A stretch of DNA of 64,000 bases from Phycisphaerae bacterium (GCA_018003015.1 JAGNEZ010000010.1:62001-126000), one strand, 5' to 3'; shown: positions 1-12,608, numbered from the stretch's first letter. The notes: generated by a model not told the origin, from the sequence alone. Numbers and translations: made by a program.

Positions 1-887
1 TCGATCACCACATAGCGAATGCCCTGGTCGGTTTCCAGGAGGCGGATGGCTTCGGCCCCGGTCTCGGCCACATATCCCCCGGCGCCCGCGGCTTCGAGCA
101 CGGAATGGAGAAGCTGCCGGATCAAGCGGTCGTCGTCGATCGCCAGCACCCGGCCCTTGAACGGCCACCGTTTCGGCCTCTCACCCTTGATCTCGAGCAG
201 GATCTGGACCAGCTGGTTGCCGAGGTGATGGGGGTCTTCGGGCAGGAGCATCACCACCAGCCGCGTTCCGGGGCCGCGGGGGCTTTGGGAGCGGAGGTGC
301 CAGTTGAGGTGCCGCCTGGACCGGGGGCATGCGACGACCCAGCGCTCGATGGCCGCGTCGAGATTGGGCACGCCCTGCTCGCCGAACACGGCCGCGAGAC
401 TGGCCGCTTCGACGCCTGCGTCGATGTCCAGGAAGAGCTCCCGGGCTCGCCGGTTGGCGTAGACGATCGATCCGGCCGGATCGACCTCCAGGACGCCGAC
501 GGGGGGAATGGTGACCGGTCGCTCCGGAGCCTCGACCGCCTGGCGGACGGCGTCAACGATCTCGTCCAGCTCGAAGGGTTTCTCCACGAAGCCGTACAAG
601 CCGGCCTGGTTCGCTTCCGACCGCAGATCGTTCGAGGCGAAGCCGGTGATCAAGATGGTCCGCAGGCTTGCCCAGACCACGCGTAGGGCCGCGGACACGT
701 GCAATCCGTGAATGGCGTCTTTCAGCATCCAATCGGCGACCAGCACATCGGGGCGGAATCGGGCGCCGATATCGATCGCGTCGCGTCCGTTGCCGGCGCT
801 GCGGGTTTCGTAGCCCGCATGTGAGAGGATGATTTCCAGTTGCTCACGGTAATCGCGTTCATCGTCAACGATCAGGACTTTCGCCAC
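1..887 (-). CDS. REC-PAS-REC response regulator (partial, runs off the left edge)
   Basis: This is the output or relay half of a two-component system. I read it from a GTG at 887 with a GGAGG ribosome site just upstream. Residues 1-120 are a receiver domain: acidic pair D8-D9, acceptor D52 in LVADWML, T81 in LITGF and K103 in VEKPF. A PAS-like segment follows at about 125-235, and a second receiver begins near residue 245 (GRVLAIDDD). The rest of the second receiver and any output domain lie outside the window. It sits 13 bp downstream of the large histidine kinase at 901-4437 on the same strand, so it is probably that kinase's partner and co-transcribed. No DNA-binding domain is visible in the part present. 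Confidence 0.85.
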   Translation of the reverse strand, partial: MAKVLIVDDERDYREQLEIILSHAGYETRSAGNGRDAIDIGARFRPDVLVADWMLKDAIHGLHVSAALRVVWASLRTILITGFASNDLRSEANQAGLYGFVEKPFELDEIVDAVRQAVEAPERPVTIPPVGVLEVDPAGSIVYANRRARELFLDIDAGVEAASLAAVFGEQGVPNLDAAIERWVVACPRSRRHLNWHLRSQSPRGPGTRLVVMLLPEDPHHLGNQLVQILLEIKGERPKRWPFKGRVLAIDDDRLIRQLLHSVLEAAGAGGYVAETGAEAIRLLETDQGIRYVVI

Positions 888-900
888 GGGCAACCTCCGT

Positions 901-3900
901 CTACACGACCGCCGCGCAGGGCAGATCGATGGTGAACGTCGTGCCGCGACCCGGTCGGCTATCCACCGCGATCAACCCGCCGTGCTCGGTGATGATACCG
1001 TGCACGATACTCAAGCCCAAACCGGTCCCGCCGCGGTGTTGGCGCGTCGTGTAGAAGGGATCGAAGAGGTGCTTGAGTTGGTCGTCGGTCATGCCCCGAC
1101 CCCAATCCTGCACGACCAATCGAGCGCCGAGCGATCCGCGGGCGGTTCGGATGCTGACCCGCCCGCCCGCCTCTGCCGCCTCGACGGCGTTCTTCACCAG
1201 GTTCACCACGACCTGCTCGATCTGCATGGGATTGATGATCGCGTTGGGCAGATCCGCGGCCAAGTCGGTCTCCAGGGCCGTGTCGCGATCCCGGGCGTAA
1301 CCCGACACCGCCTGGCACGCTGCGGTGACCGCCAAATTGAGGCTGGCGGACCACTTCTCGGTCGGCTCCTGCCGGGCGAACTGGAGGACGCCGCGCACGA
1401 TCTGTCCGCACCGCCGGGCGTTGCTCACGATGCGGTTCAGCGACTGCTCGATGAGCTCCGGTCCGCGGGGGTGGCTGCGATAGCGCATTGCCGCCTGGGC
1501 CGCCAGCAGCATCATACCCACCGGGTTGTTGATCTCGTGGGCGATTCCCGCGGCCAGGGTGCCGATCGACGCCAGCTGCTCCGCCCGCACAAGCTGCTCT
1601 CGGGAGGTTTCGAGCTCCATCGTTCGCTTCTCGACGAGCTCTTCCAGATTGGCCCGATGGCGGGCCACTTCCCGCTCGGCCCGGGTTCGGTCGGTGACAT
1701 CGCGGAAGCTCCAGACCCACCCGGCCCGCCGCCGGCCGATGTACTGGGGGAGGCAGGAGCACTCGAAGACCCGCCCGTCGACGGTTTCCACCGCCCCGCG
1801 ATTGTCCTGGGCCGAGCGCTCGTTCACCTCGCTCATCCGGGCCAGGAACGCGCCGGGGTCGCTGACTTCCTGCCCGGCATGTTCGAGGAAAGCGGCGAGG
1901 TTCTGGGCTGGTGGTGATCCGGCGCTGATTCCCCAGAGAACCAGAAACCTCTTGTTGGCCAGCCGGATCCGGCCGTTCGGATCGACGACCAGAATACCGT
2001 CCCCGGTGGACTCCAGCGTGGCTTCCAGCAGCGAGAGCGTCGCCTCCCGCTCCTGCTCGACTTGTTTGCGTTCAGTGATGTCCTCGACGATTCCGTCGTA
2101 GTGGACCATCCGTCCCTCGGTGTCGCGGTGGGGCACCATGGTGTCGCGGATCCAGCGCACGGATCCTCCGCGGTGGATGATCCGGTGCTCGATAGGCGGG
2201 ACGTCTTCCCCGCTCAGCAGTCGATTGATGTGGTCGCGGACCGCGGGGCGATCCTCGGGATGGACCATGGTGAACCACAGATGCGGGTCGCGGGCATAGT
2301 CTCCGGGGGTGTAGCCGGTGACGGCCGCGCAGCCCGCCCCGTGCTCGGTCCGGATCGCCACACCGTCGCGCGTATCGACCGCGTACCGATAGGAGCTGAC
2401 CGAAGCCAGCATGACCTGGTAGCGTTCCTGGCTTTCCTCCAGGGCCTCCTCGACCTTGCGGCGCTCGGCGATCTCCATCCGCAGCAAACGGTTGGCTTCC
2501 TCCAGATCCGCGGTTCGGGCCAGAACGCGCCGTTCGAGCTCGTCGCGCGCCTTGCTGAGCGTCCGCTCCGCCAGTTTGCGGTCGGTTACATCCTGTCCAT
2601 GGGCGTGAACCAGATCGTGGCCCACCAAGGGGTGGAATGACCAGCTCAGGGTGACGTCTTTCACCGTCTGCTCTCGCACCACGACATCGCGGTGCTCGCC
2701 AAGACACTGCCGGACGAAGTCGCGGAAGCCGGTCGGCAGCAGCAGCTCGGGCTGGTCGAGCGGCAGCCCCAGATGCACCAGGTATCTCCCGCAGGCCGGA
2801 TTCTGATAGGTGATGTCCCCGGCAGGTCCCAGTTCCATCACCGGAGAGGGGTCCTCTTGCGGGAAGCTCGACAGCCGCCGGATCTCCATTTCCACCCGTC
2901 GTCGCTCGGTGATATCGCGGCCCAGCAGCGCCACCCGCACGACCTGCCCGGAAGGCTCGCGGATCGGCCACAGGACATTGTCGTACCATATGCCCTGACG
3001 GTCGTCCTCAAACCGAACCGGTCGTCCAGATCTACATACCTCCTCCACCCACCTAGCCCAGTCGGCGGCCATCGGGGCGGCGACCAGGTTCCACAAGCAG
3101 GCGCCGACGACCTTGCCTCGTTCCAGCCCCAGCCGCCGGCAGATGGTCTCGTTGGCCTCGAGGATGGTGCCGCGGGCGTCCAGCAGCATGGCCACATCCG
3201 TCGGGGCGCTGACCAGGGCGGTCACGTCCCGCTCCTTATCCACGAGGTGGAGTTCGGCGAGCTTGTGGGCCGTCACATCCAGTACGCAGAGGACCAGCCC
3301 CACCACCTTCCCGGTGGGATTGCGGATCGGCGTCAACGTCCAATCCCAGTAGGTGGTACCCCGCTCGGGGTGGTCTGCAAAGACATACGGAGAAGCCGAG
3401 GCGGCGTAGGGTTCGCCCGTCTCGGCGACCCGGCGAAACAGCTCGGCACTCTGTTGGTCAGGAAAGAAATCGAAGAGACTCCTGCCGACGAAGGAGTCCG
3501 GTTCGTGTCCGCCAATCTCGGCGAATGTCTCGTTCACCCGCACCAGCTTCAGGTCCACATCAAGGTAAGCGATGGCCTGGTGGGTCTGGGCGAAGATGGC
3601 CTCCAGCAACTCGTTGCTGTCGCGGAGCGCGGACTCGACCTGGGTGCGATTGACGATTTCATGCCGCAGCTGCTGGTTGGCCTCGCGCAGCTCCGCCGTG
3701 CGCTGGGCCACTCTTTCCTCGAGCTCGAGCCTGGTACGGCTCAATTCCATCTCCGCGGCTTCGCGATCGCGGATGCTGTTCAACAGCCGCTCGATTTCGC
3801 ACTCGGTTCCCCGCTCGCCCGGGGACTCCTCGGGGGGGATGTAATAGGCGTTGCGGCACACCGTCTCGCGATAGACTACCAGCGGATGAGTCCGAATGAC

Positions 3901-4437
3901 GCCCGCGATCACATTTGCCGGGAACTTCCAGCGGTTGTACTGGCAGATGGCCAAGCACGGCTCGACGGGGAAGAGGCGGTTCAGTTTTGCCTCATACTCG
4001 ATCAGGCGGCCCGAACCGACATCGCCGGCCAGCACCCAGGTCATCTCCCCGGTAACGCGGAGGGCGGTGTAGCCCTCGGACAACGCGGTTCGGGTCGCCT
4101 CCGCCAGGAAGGCCATCATCCGGTCGGGGTCGAAGCCGCCTTCGCGGAGGTATGTCTCCTGGCGGGTAGCCAGCACCAAGGCGCCGGACCGCGTGGCCGC
4201 GTCGACCGCGATTCCGTCGGCCCGCATCGCGGCCAGCACGGTCTCGGCGCTGTTTTCATCGGCGATGTACACGCACTTCTCGTGGCGCTCGATCCCCATG
4301 CGGATGAACGGAATCGCCGCCCCGAACTGCTCCTCCTGCGTCTCGTAGATCAGACAGAGATGCTCGTGCGGGCCCAGCTGCTCGAGCGCCTGCAGGAACC
4401 GCTGGCGATCCAACTGGTTTGCCGACAGGGCGGTCAT
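901..4437 (-). CDS. MEDS and multi-PAS sensor histidine kinase
   Basis: The protein has 1178 residues, which is very long for a histidine kinase. Residues 1-190 match the MEDS sensory domain known from DcmR-type regulators (HEHLCLIYET near the start). A coiled coil follows at about 220-265, and then about five PAS/PAC units to about residue 930. The kinase core comes last: phospho-acceptor H967 in AHEINNP, an N box near N1083 (NLVKNAVEA), DWGRGM, and the GTGLGLSI glycine box near the C terminus. No transmembrane segment is evident, so sensing is probably cytoplasmic. Its ATG overlaps the stop of the upstream MFS transporter by 4 bp, and the response regulator follows 13 bp downstream. The operon suggests a stimulus linked to the sugar transporter, which is inference. 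Confidence 0.9.
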   Translation of the reverse strand: MTALSANQLDRQRFLQALEQLGPHEHLCLIYETQEEQFGAAIPFIRMGIERHEKCVYIADENSAETVLAAMRADGIAVDAATRSGALVLATRQETYLREGGFDPDRMMAFLAEATRTALSEGYTALRVTGEMTWVLAGDVGSGRLIEYEAKLNRLFPVEPCLAICQYNRWKFPANVIAGVIRTHPLVVYRETVCRNAYYIPPEESPGERGTECEIERLLNSIRDREAAEMELSRTRLELEERVAQRTAELREANQQLRHEIVNRTQVESALRDSNELLEAIFAQTHQAIAYLDVDLKLVRVNETFAEIGGHEPDSFVGRSLFDFFPDQQSAELFRRVAETGEPYAASASPYVFADHPERGTTYWDWTLTPIRNPTGKVVGLVLCVLDVTAHKLAELHLVDKERDVTALVSAPTDVAMLLDARGTILEANETICRRLGLERGKVVGACLWNLVAAPMAADWARWVEEVCRSGRPVRFEDDRQGIWYDNVLWPIREPSGQVVRVALLGRDITERRRVEMEIRRLSSFPQEDPSPVMELGPAGDITYQNPACGRYLVHLGLPLDQPELLLPTGFRDFVRQCLGEHRDVVVREQTVKDVTLSWSFHPLVGHDLVHAHGQDVTDRKLAERTLSKARDELERRVLARTADLEEANRLLRMEIAERRKVEEALEESQERYQVMLASVSSYRYAVDTRDGVAIRTEHGAGCAAVTGYTPGDYARDPHLWFTMVHPEDRPAVRDHINRLLSGEDVPPIEHRIIHRGGSVRWIRDTMVPHRDTEGRMVHYDGIVEDITERKQVEQEREATLSLLEATLESTGDGILVVDPNGRIRLANKRFLVLWGISAGSPPAQNLAAFLEHAGQEVSDPGAFLARMSEVNERSAQDNRGAVETVDGRVFECSCLPQYIGRRRAGWVWSFRDVTDRTRAEREVARHRANLEELVEKRTMELETSREQLVRAEQLASIGTLAAGIAHEINNPVGMMLLAAQAAMRYRSHPRGPELIEQSLNRIVSNARRCGQIVRGVLQFARQEPTEKWSASLNLAVTAACQAVSGYARDRDTALETDLAADLPNAIINPMQIEQVVVNLVKNAVEAAEAGGRVSIRTARGSLGARLVVQDWGRGMTDDQLKHLFDPFYTTRQHRGGTGLGLSIVHGIITEHGGLIAVDSRPGRGTTFTIDLPCAAVV

Positions 4438-5819
4438 TCCACGGTCACCTCAGACCCCGACCGAGGCACCCAGCCGCGTTCAATCTGCTCCAGCGACTTG
4501 CCTTTCGTCTCTGGAACGTACAGCAGTACGAACATGAAAGCCACGGCGCACATGGCTGCGTACACGAAGAACACATACCCCGCCAGCCACGCAAGCATGA
4601 GCGGGAAGAACTGCGACACTGCGAAGCACGACACCCACAGGCACACGGTCGCGATGGACATCGCCACGCCGCGAATTCGGGTCGGGAAGATCTCGGACAT
4701 CACCACCCAGACCACCGGCCCCATCGCCACCGCAAAGGAGGCCACGTAGCCCAGCACGAAGACCAGGACCCCCGGGCCTCCGAGCCGGCCAAGAACAAAC
4801 GCCCCGCCGAGCAAGGTGAGAGACACTCCCATGCCGATCGAAGTTGCCAGCAGCAGCGGCCGGCGCCCCACCCGGTCCACGACCCAGATAGCCACCACCG
4901 TGAACACCAGGTTGACGACGCCGACAATCACCGTGTTATTCAGGGCCGTCGACGTCTCCATGCCGGCGCTCTTGAAGATCTCCGGCGCATAGTAGAGCAC
5001 GACATTGATGCCGGTGACCTGTTGAAGCACCGCCAGGACGACCCCAATCACCAGTGGAGCTCGAACCTCCGGGCGAAACAGAAGGGCGACGGCGCTGCCC
5101 TCATGGGCAATCGCATCCTTGATCTCGGCCAACTCCGCACGGGCACGATCCATACCGCCCACGCGGGTTAGCACCACCAAGGCCTCGTCCGACCGGCCTC
5201 GTTTGGTGAGCCAGCGCGGGCTCTCGGGAATGAACAGCACCAGCAGGCCAAAGACCACCGCCGGTGCCAGACCGGACGCAAACATCCACCGCCAGCCCTG
5301 GGCGATGTTCCAGTGCTCATTTCCGCTCCGGGCGATCAGCGTATTCACGAGATACACCACGAGCATGCCGGAGATGATCGCGAACTGGTTCACTGAAACC
5401 AGCCGGCCGCGAGCTCCAGCCGGGGAGATCTCCGCGATATAGAGAGGCGAGGTCATCGAAGCGACGCCGATGCCGATGCCGCCCAACACCCGTGCCACCA
5501 CGAAGGTCGTCAGGTCAACCGGGATCGCCGCCCCGACGGCTGAAACCGAAAACAGTCCTGCGGCCAGGAGCATCACTTTCTTGCGACCCGCCCAATCGCT
5601 CAGCACGCCGGCGCCAGCCGCCCCCAGAATGCAGCCCACCAAAGCGCAGGACGCCGCCCACCCCTTCTGCAGCTCATCCAGTTCGAAGTGCTGCTGCAGG
5701 AAGCCGATCGCACCTGAGATGACGGCCGTATCATATCCGAACAGCAGGCCACCCATGGCCGCCACGAGGACCAGAAGGAAAACGTAACTGGCATTCCCTT
5801 CTTGTTGGTGCGTTTCCAT
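4434..5819 (-). CDS. MFS sugar porter family transporter
   Basis: This is a 12-helix major facilitator transporter of the sugar porter family, probably a sugar:H+ symporter in the inner membrane. Family signatures visible are LLFGYDTAVISGA in helix 1, PESPRWLTKRG after helix 6, DRVGRRPLLL in the second half and PETKGKSLEQIE at the C terminus. I chose the ATG at 5819 (461 residues) because it begins just before the hydrophilic N terminus and helix 1. A GTG two codons upstream (VAMETH) sits better behind the AGGGAG at about 15 bp and is possible; the frame stays open to 5933. It is the first gene of an operon with the histidine kinase, overlapping it by 4 bp. The transported sugar cannot be told. 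Confidence 0.88.
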   Translation of the reverse strand: METHQQEGNASYVFLLVLVAAMGGLLFGYDTAVISGAIGFLQQHFELDELQKGWAASCALVGCILGAAGAGVLSDWAGRKKVMLLAAGLFSVSAVGAAIPVDLTTFVVARVLGGIGIGVASMTSPLYIAEISPAGARGRLVSVNQFAIISGMLVVYLVNTLIARSGNEHWNIAQGWRWMFASGLAPAVVFGLLVLFIPESPRWLTKRGRSDEALVVLTRVGGMDRARAELAEIKDAIAHEGSAVALLFRPEVRAPLVIGVVLAVLQQVTGINVVLYYAPEIFKSAGMETSTALNNTVIVGVVNLVFTVVAIWVVDRVGRRPLLLATSIGMGVSLTLLGGAFVLGRLGGPGVLVFVLGYVASFAVAMGPVVWVVMSEIFPTRIRGVAMSIATVCLWVSCFAVSQFFPLMLAWLAGYVFFVYAAMCAVAFMFVLLYVPETKGKSLEQIERGWVPRSGSEVTVE

Positions 5820-6007
5820 GGCCACAATGATTACCGCTCCCTGACCTGAAGGACAAACCGGCGGCGGAGATCCGACCTGCGGCCACGGCCTCCGAAGCGT
5901 CGGGCCGCATTGGGCCGGGTACTGCCATTCCAAGGTAAGTGACCACCAGCGTACCGCAACCGGCAGTGCTTGTACAAGCCTGCCGTTCGCGCTACCATGT
6001 CCGGTGG

Positions 6008-6280
6008 ATGCACGACTTACGGACGATCCCAGGCGTCGGCCCGCGCATGGCCGAGGACCTCATTCAGCTCGGATACGGACGAGTGCGCGATCTTCGCGGG
6101 CAGGATCCCGAGGAGATGTACCGCCGCCTCGGTCGGCTGCGGGGTGCGCCCATCGATCGCTGCGTGCTCTACGTCTTCCGGTGTGCGGTCTACTTTGCCA
6201 GTCACGACCGACACGAGCCCAGGCTGCTCAAGTGGTGGAGTTGGAAGGACACACATGCCCCCGGTTCAAAACGCCGCTAG
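6008..6280 (+). CDS. Small helix-hairpin-helix protein, Cdd1 (pathogenicity locus)-like
   Basis: A protein of about 90 residues starting MHDLRTIPGVGP. It carries a helix-hairpin-helix turn (IPGVGPRMAEDLIQLG) and the downstream pattern LRGQDPEEMYRR, CVLYVFRCAVYFA that I associate with the Cdd1/pathogenicity locus family (PF11731). HhH motifs usually bind DNA backbone, but the function of this family is not established. The start is uncertain: the frame is open from a GTG at 5939. Its 3' end overlaps the start of the ABC ATPase by 26 bp, so the two are translationally linked. It is divergent from the MFS transporter. Confidence 0.7.
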   Translation: MHDLRTIPGVGPRMAEDLIQLGYGRVRDLRGQDPEEMYRRLGRLRGAPIDRCVLYVFRCAVYFASHDRHEPRLLKWWSWKDTHAPGSKRR

Positions 6281-7787
6281 CGTCCCGATCCTCCGGTTCG
6301 ACGGCATCTCCAAGTTCTTTGCCGGGGTCACCGCCCTCCGGCAGGTGAGCTTCCAGATCCAAGCCGGGCACTGCCACGCTCTCCTCGGTGAGAACGGGGC
6401 AGGCAAGTCTACCCTGGGCAAGATTGTCGCCGGGATTCATCTCCCCAACGAAGGCGGGCTGTACCTCGACGAGAAACCGGTGCGCTTCGCGTCGCCCCTG
6501 GACGCCGTCCGGGCCGGCGTCGGCATGGTCCACCAGGAGCTGTGCTTCTGTCCGAACCTGACCGTCGCGGAGAATCTCTGCCTCGGCAATCTCCCCACCC
6601 GGTTCGGGCTGCTCAACCACTCGGCAATGCGCCGCCGCGCCCGGACCATGCTCGCCGAAATTGGGGCCGACATCGACGTCGATCTGCCCATCGCCTCCCT
6701 CTCCACCGGCCAGGAACAGATAGTCCAGATCGCGGCGGCTGTAGGCACAGGGGCCCGCATCATCGTGATGGACGAGCCCACCAGCTCGTTGGCGACCGCC
6801 GAGGTTGAGCGCCTCTTCCAACTGGTCGACCGCCTCAAGCGGCGCGGAGCCACCCTGATCTACGTGTCCCACCGTCTGGAGGAGATCTTCCGGCTGTGTG
6901 ACGCGGTAACCGTGCTGCGTGACGGGCAGCACATCGAAACCGCACCGGTGGCCGGCATGACCATGGAGCGAATCGTGCAGCTGATGATCGGGCGACCGGT
7001 GAAGGACTACTTCCCCGAGCACCTCGCGGCTTCACCCGGCACCGAGCGACTTCGGGTTGAGAACCTCACCTCGCCCGGCAAGTTCGGGGGTATCTCCTTC
7101 AGTGTGCGGTCCGGAGAGGTTGTCGGCTTGGCCGGTCTGGTCGGCGCGGGACGCAGCGAGATTGCCCAGGCCATCTTTGGGCTGGACTCCAAGTCGAGTG
7201 GAAACATCTTCATCGACGGTCGGAAACGCGTGGTTCGCTCGCCTCGCCAAGCGATGGCCCTCGGAATCGGCTACCTGCCTGAAGATCGCAAAACCCAGGG
7301 TTTGGTGCTGAGTATGGGCGGGCGGGCGAACCTGAGCCTGCCGATCCTCGATCGGTTGAGCCGGTTGGGCGTGGTGAGGGCGAACTCTGAGCGTCTCCTC
7401 ACGCGCAAGTACTTCGACCGACTACGGGTGCGGACCCCGCATATGGACACCGCCGTGTCCTCGTTGTCCGGGGGCAACCAACAGAAGATCGCCATGGCCA
7501 AGTGGCTGGCCAGCGAGTGTGGCATCCTGCTCATCGACGAGCCTACGCGCGGTGTTGACGTCGGGGCCAAAGCGGAGATCCACGCCCTCATCGATGAACT
7601 CGCCCGCGATGGGGCGGCGATTCTCCTGATCTCTTCGGAACTGCCGGAGATTCTGAACCTGAGCACGCGAATCGTGGTTCTGCGGGCTGGCCGACGGATG
7701 GGCGAGCTTACCCGCGGCCAAGCCACCCAGGAGGCCATCATGCGTTTGATGGCCGGCGTTACCGAGCCCGCCGCAGCGACCCGCTAA
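6255..7787 (+). CDS. Sugar ABC transporter ATP-binding protein, RbsA/MglA type
   Basis: A 510-residue tandem ATPase that would energise monosaccharide import. The first domain has Walker A GENGAGKST (residues 45-53), a degenerate signature LSTGQEQ and Walker B IIVMDEPTSSL. The second has the typical degenerate P-loop GLVGAGRSE, an intact signature LSGGNQQK and LLIDEPTRGVDVGAK. This asymmetry is normal for the CUT2 family. The start at 6255 is supported by GGAAGGAC directly upstream and by the N terminus of homologues. The odd point is that no permease or periplasmic binding protein lies beside it: the next gene, gyrB, is convergent. Its partners must be encoded elsewhere, or the system was broken up. 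Confidence 0.92.
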   Translation: MPPVQNAASVPILRFDGISKFFAGVTALRQVSFQIQAGHCHALLGENGAGKSTLGKIVAGIHLPNEGGLYLDEKPVRFASPLDAVRAGVGMVHQELCFCPNLTVAENLCLGNLPTRFGLLNHSAMRRRARTMLAEIGADIDVDLPIASLSTGQEQIVQIAAAVGTGARIIVMDEPTSSLATAEVERLFQLVDRLKRRGATLIYVSHRLEEIFRLCDAVTVLRDGQHIETAPVAGMTMERIVQLMIGRPVKDYFPEHLAASPGTERLRVENLTSPGKFGGISFSVRSGEVVGLAGLVGAGRSEIAQAIFGLDSKSSGNIFIDGRKRVVRSPRQAMALGIGYLPEDRKTQGLVLSMGGRANLSLPILDRLSRLGVVRANSERLLTRKYFDRLRVRTPHMDTAVSSLSGGNQQKIAMAKWLASECGILLIDEPTRGVDVGAKAEIHALIDELARDGAAILLISSELPEILNLSTRIVVLRAGRRMGELTRGQATQEAIMRLMAGVTEPAAATR

Positions 7788-8173
7788 TGGGTCCGGACCC
7801 CTTCAAAACGAGCGAGGGCCGCAAGTTCTCCCCAAACTTGCGACCCTCACCGGTTGAAGCCAATGACAGCTTCACGGACCAGCCGGGAACGGCGAGACCT
7901 CATCTCCCCAGCGAGTCCTCACCAGCCCACAACCTTCCGCGAAGCTGTCCGTCGCAGAAGCTTCTCGCCTCCTACTGGTCCCCATCATTGCACGTGCCGT
8001 ACCAGCCGGGGCGATAATGTTGTTAAATCGATTAAATTGTTATATGGCACGGGTTTATGGCGGGAAACGCGAGCCTGGGGAGAGTCCCTGCGGTCCGTAG
8101 TTGGGGAATAGTGCCCGGAAGCCTCTCCCACGCGCGGGTAAATCTGCCCACCGGTTGCCGTTCCGCTGCTTGG
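7788..8173. other. Convergent intergenic region between the ABC ATPase and gyrB
   Basis: 386 bp without a supportable gene. It contains one clear hairpin (7814-7848), listed separately, and an AT-rich patch near 8015-8045. A short open frame at 7854-8111 has no ribosome site and no recognisable protein features. Confidence 0.6.
7814..7848. terminator. Hairpin between convergent genes
   Basis: Inverted repeat: GAGGG (7814-7818) plus CGCAAGTT (7820-7827) pair with AACTTGCG (7835-7842) and CCCTC (7844-7848), with one mismatch and a 7-nt loop. It begins 27 bp after the ABC ATPase stop. There is no T-tract on either strand, so it may be a weak or factor-assisted terminator or a 3' stabilising stem. 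Confidence 0.5.
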
Positions 8174-11177
<3,004 letters not shown>

Positions 11178-11181
<4 letters not shown>

Positions 11182-12278
11182 ACCAGACTGACCGGCATCA
11201 CCAAGTAAACGAAATCACCGCCCACCCGGAAGATACCCGGGCGCGTTCCGTCCTTTAGCTCCGCGGTCACCACCGGCGACGCCGCCACCCGAAGTGCCTC
11301 GGTCAGGAACACCGGATTAAAGCCAATCTCCAGAGGCGGACCCGCATAGTCGACCGCCATCGACACGGTTGCCTCACCCTGTTCGGGAGCCCGACTGGTG
11401 AGCACCAGCTTGCCATCACCAAAACGCAGCCGGACGCCCTTGGACTGGTCATTCGCCAGGAGTGAGGCCCGCCGAACAGCACTCAAGAAGCTCTCCGTCG
11501 GCAGCTCGATACGCTTGTCGTTATCCTGAGGGATCACTTCCTCGTATGGCGGAAAATGCCCCTCAACCAGCGCTGAGCTTACCGTGTACCCCGCCCCAGC
11601 CACAAGAACCTGATTATCACTAAACTGAACAGCCACTTCCCGCTCGATGCTACCTAGAACACGCTGAAGGATCGAGACCGTCTTGGCTGGAACGATCATC
11701 TTGCGATCATCGTCGGCGTTGACTCGCTCTGCGCTACCGGTTGCCCACGCCAGCCGCCGCCCGTCCGTCGCTACCAACGCAAGCTTCTGACCACGCTTCT
11801 CCCATAATACACCATTAATCGCGTAACGCGTATTCTCCTTTGCTACCGAGAACACCGTCCGCTCAATCAACCGGTGGAGCACTTGGCTGTCGATCTCCAG
11901 GTCCCCCGGCCCCTCGAGATCCGGCACCGGCGGGTACTCATGAGGATCATGTCCATAGATATCAAAGACGCTGTCCTGACCTGTAATATGACACTTCTCA
12001 CCATCGTCCTCGATGCTCAGGGTCTCGTCCACGCTCTCGCGTGCAATCTGCATCAGCTTGTCTGCAGGCAGTAGTGACTCACCAGGGCTCCTCACCTCGA
12101 CTTGACGTACCACCCCTCGGAGGCCGACTTCCAGGTCTGTTGCACTGATGAGCAGCCCGTCATCGGTGGTCGTGAGGCGAACACACTTAAGGATATCTTT
12201 AGGGGTGCGGCTTGCCACAACGCTGGTGGCCAGATTCAGGACTTCCACTAACCCACTGCGGTTAACGATGGCGTGCAT
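11178..12278 (-). CDS. dnaN: DNA polymerase III beta sliding clamp
   Basis: 366 residues, the usual clamp length, with three repeated clamp folds. Recognisable stretches include the N terminus MHAIVNRSGLVEVL, the middle ERTVFSVAKENTRYAINGVLWE, ATDGRRLAWATG, and the C-terminal VMPVSLV, a version of the conserved VMPMRL tail that lines the protein-binding pocket. The start at 12278 has a GGAAGGAG site about 12 bp upstream. It follows dnaA after a 330-bp gap that carries DnaA boxes, and it overlaps the DUF721 gene. Confidence 0.96.
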
Positions 12279-12318
12279 AACGTACCGGCTCCTTCCATCA
12301 AGTGGAGGTCTCGAGCGT

Positions 12319-12357
12319 CCCTATCTCCTACTAAAGCTCATTGAAAGGAAGATAGGG
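12319..12357. promoter_or_regulatory. Dyad in the dnaN leader
   Basis: CCCTATCTCC (12319-12328) pairs with the GG-A-AGATAGGG run ending at 12357, with one bulged A and about 18 nt of loop. It lies 41 bp upstream of the dnaN start in the transcript. It could be a leader hairpin, a weak terminator after dnaA, or an origin element; there is no T-tract. Confidence 0.4.
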
Positions 12358-12453
12358 GTCGTAGGGCCTGTGAGTTGTGCGTAAGCCAGGGCCACGATAG
12401 CTCTAACCATCTTTCCTATCATCACTTGCACATTTTATCCGGGCCACGAGCCT

Positions 12454-12462
12454 TGTGGATAA
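12454..12462 (-). promoter_or_regulatory. DnaA box, perfect consensus
   Basis: TGTGGATAA on the plus strand is the reverse complement of TTATCCACA, the high-affinity DnaA binding site. It lies between dnaA and dnaN. Confidence 0.8.
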
Positions 12463-12566
12463 CCTGTTGGCAAGTAGGTGGCGTTTGCCAGCGGCATTCG
12501 GTTCGGCAGCAATGGCTCTGCCGGGCTCCTCAAGTTTGGGTGTCAGGATACCGCAAACGGGACAGT

Positions 12567-12575
12567 TTATCCACC
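12567..12575 (+). promoter_or_regulatory. DnaA box, one mismatch
   Basis: TTATCCACC differs from TTATCCACA only in the last base. It is 113 bp start-to-start from the perfect box, in the opposite orientation, just past the dnaA stop codon. Confidence 0.65.
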
Positions 12576-12608
12576 GTTGAAGAGGCCCGTGGTGTGTGCT
12601 CGAAAGGA

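Larger units (their letters stand above)
12279..12608. other. dnaA-dnaN intergenic region, candidate replication origin
   Basis: 330 bp with no gene. It holds one perfect DnaA box (12454-12462, minus-strand orientation), one single-mismatch box (12567-12575) and a weaker TTATCC core at 12435. There is also a long dyad: CCCTATCT at 12319-12326 against AGATAGGG at 12350-12357, just upstream of dnaN. Genes on both sides run outward from this neighbourhood (gyrB leftward, hemL and most later genes rightward), as expected at oriC. The box count is low, so the origin may extend further. Confidence 0.6.

Noticed and set aside
2692-4749. Long open frame on the plus strand opposite the large kinase and MFS genes
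   Set aside because: It is the antisense shadow of GC-rich coding DNA; the minus-strand frames have clear domains and this one has none.
7854-8111. 85-codon frame between the ABC ATPase and gyrB
   Set aside because: No ribosome site, no recognisable features, and it lies in a convergent intergenic region.
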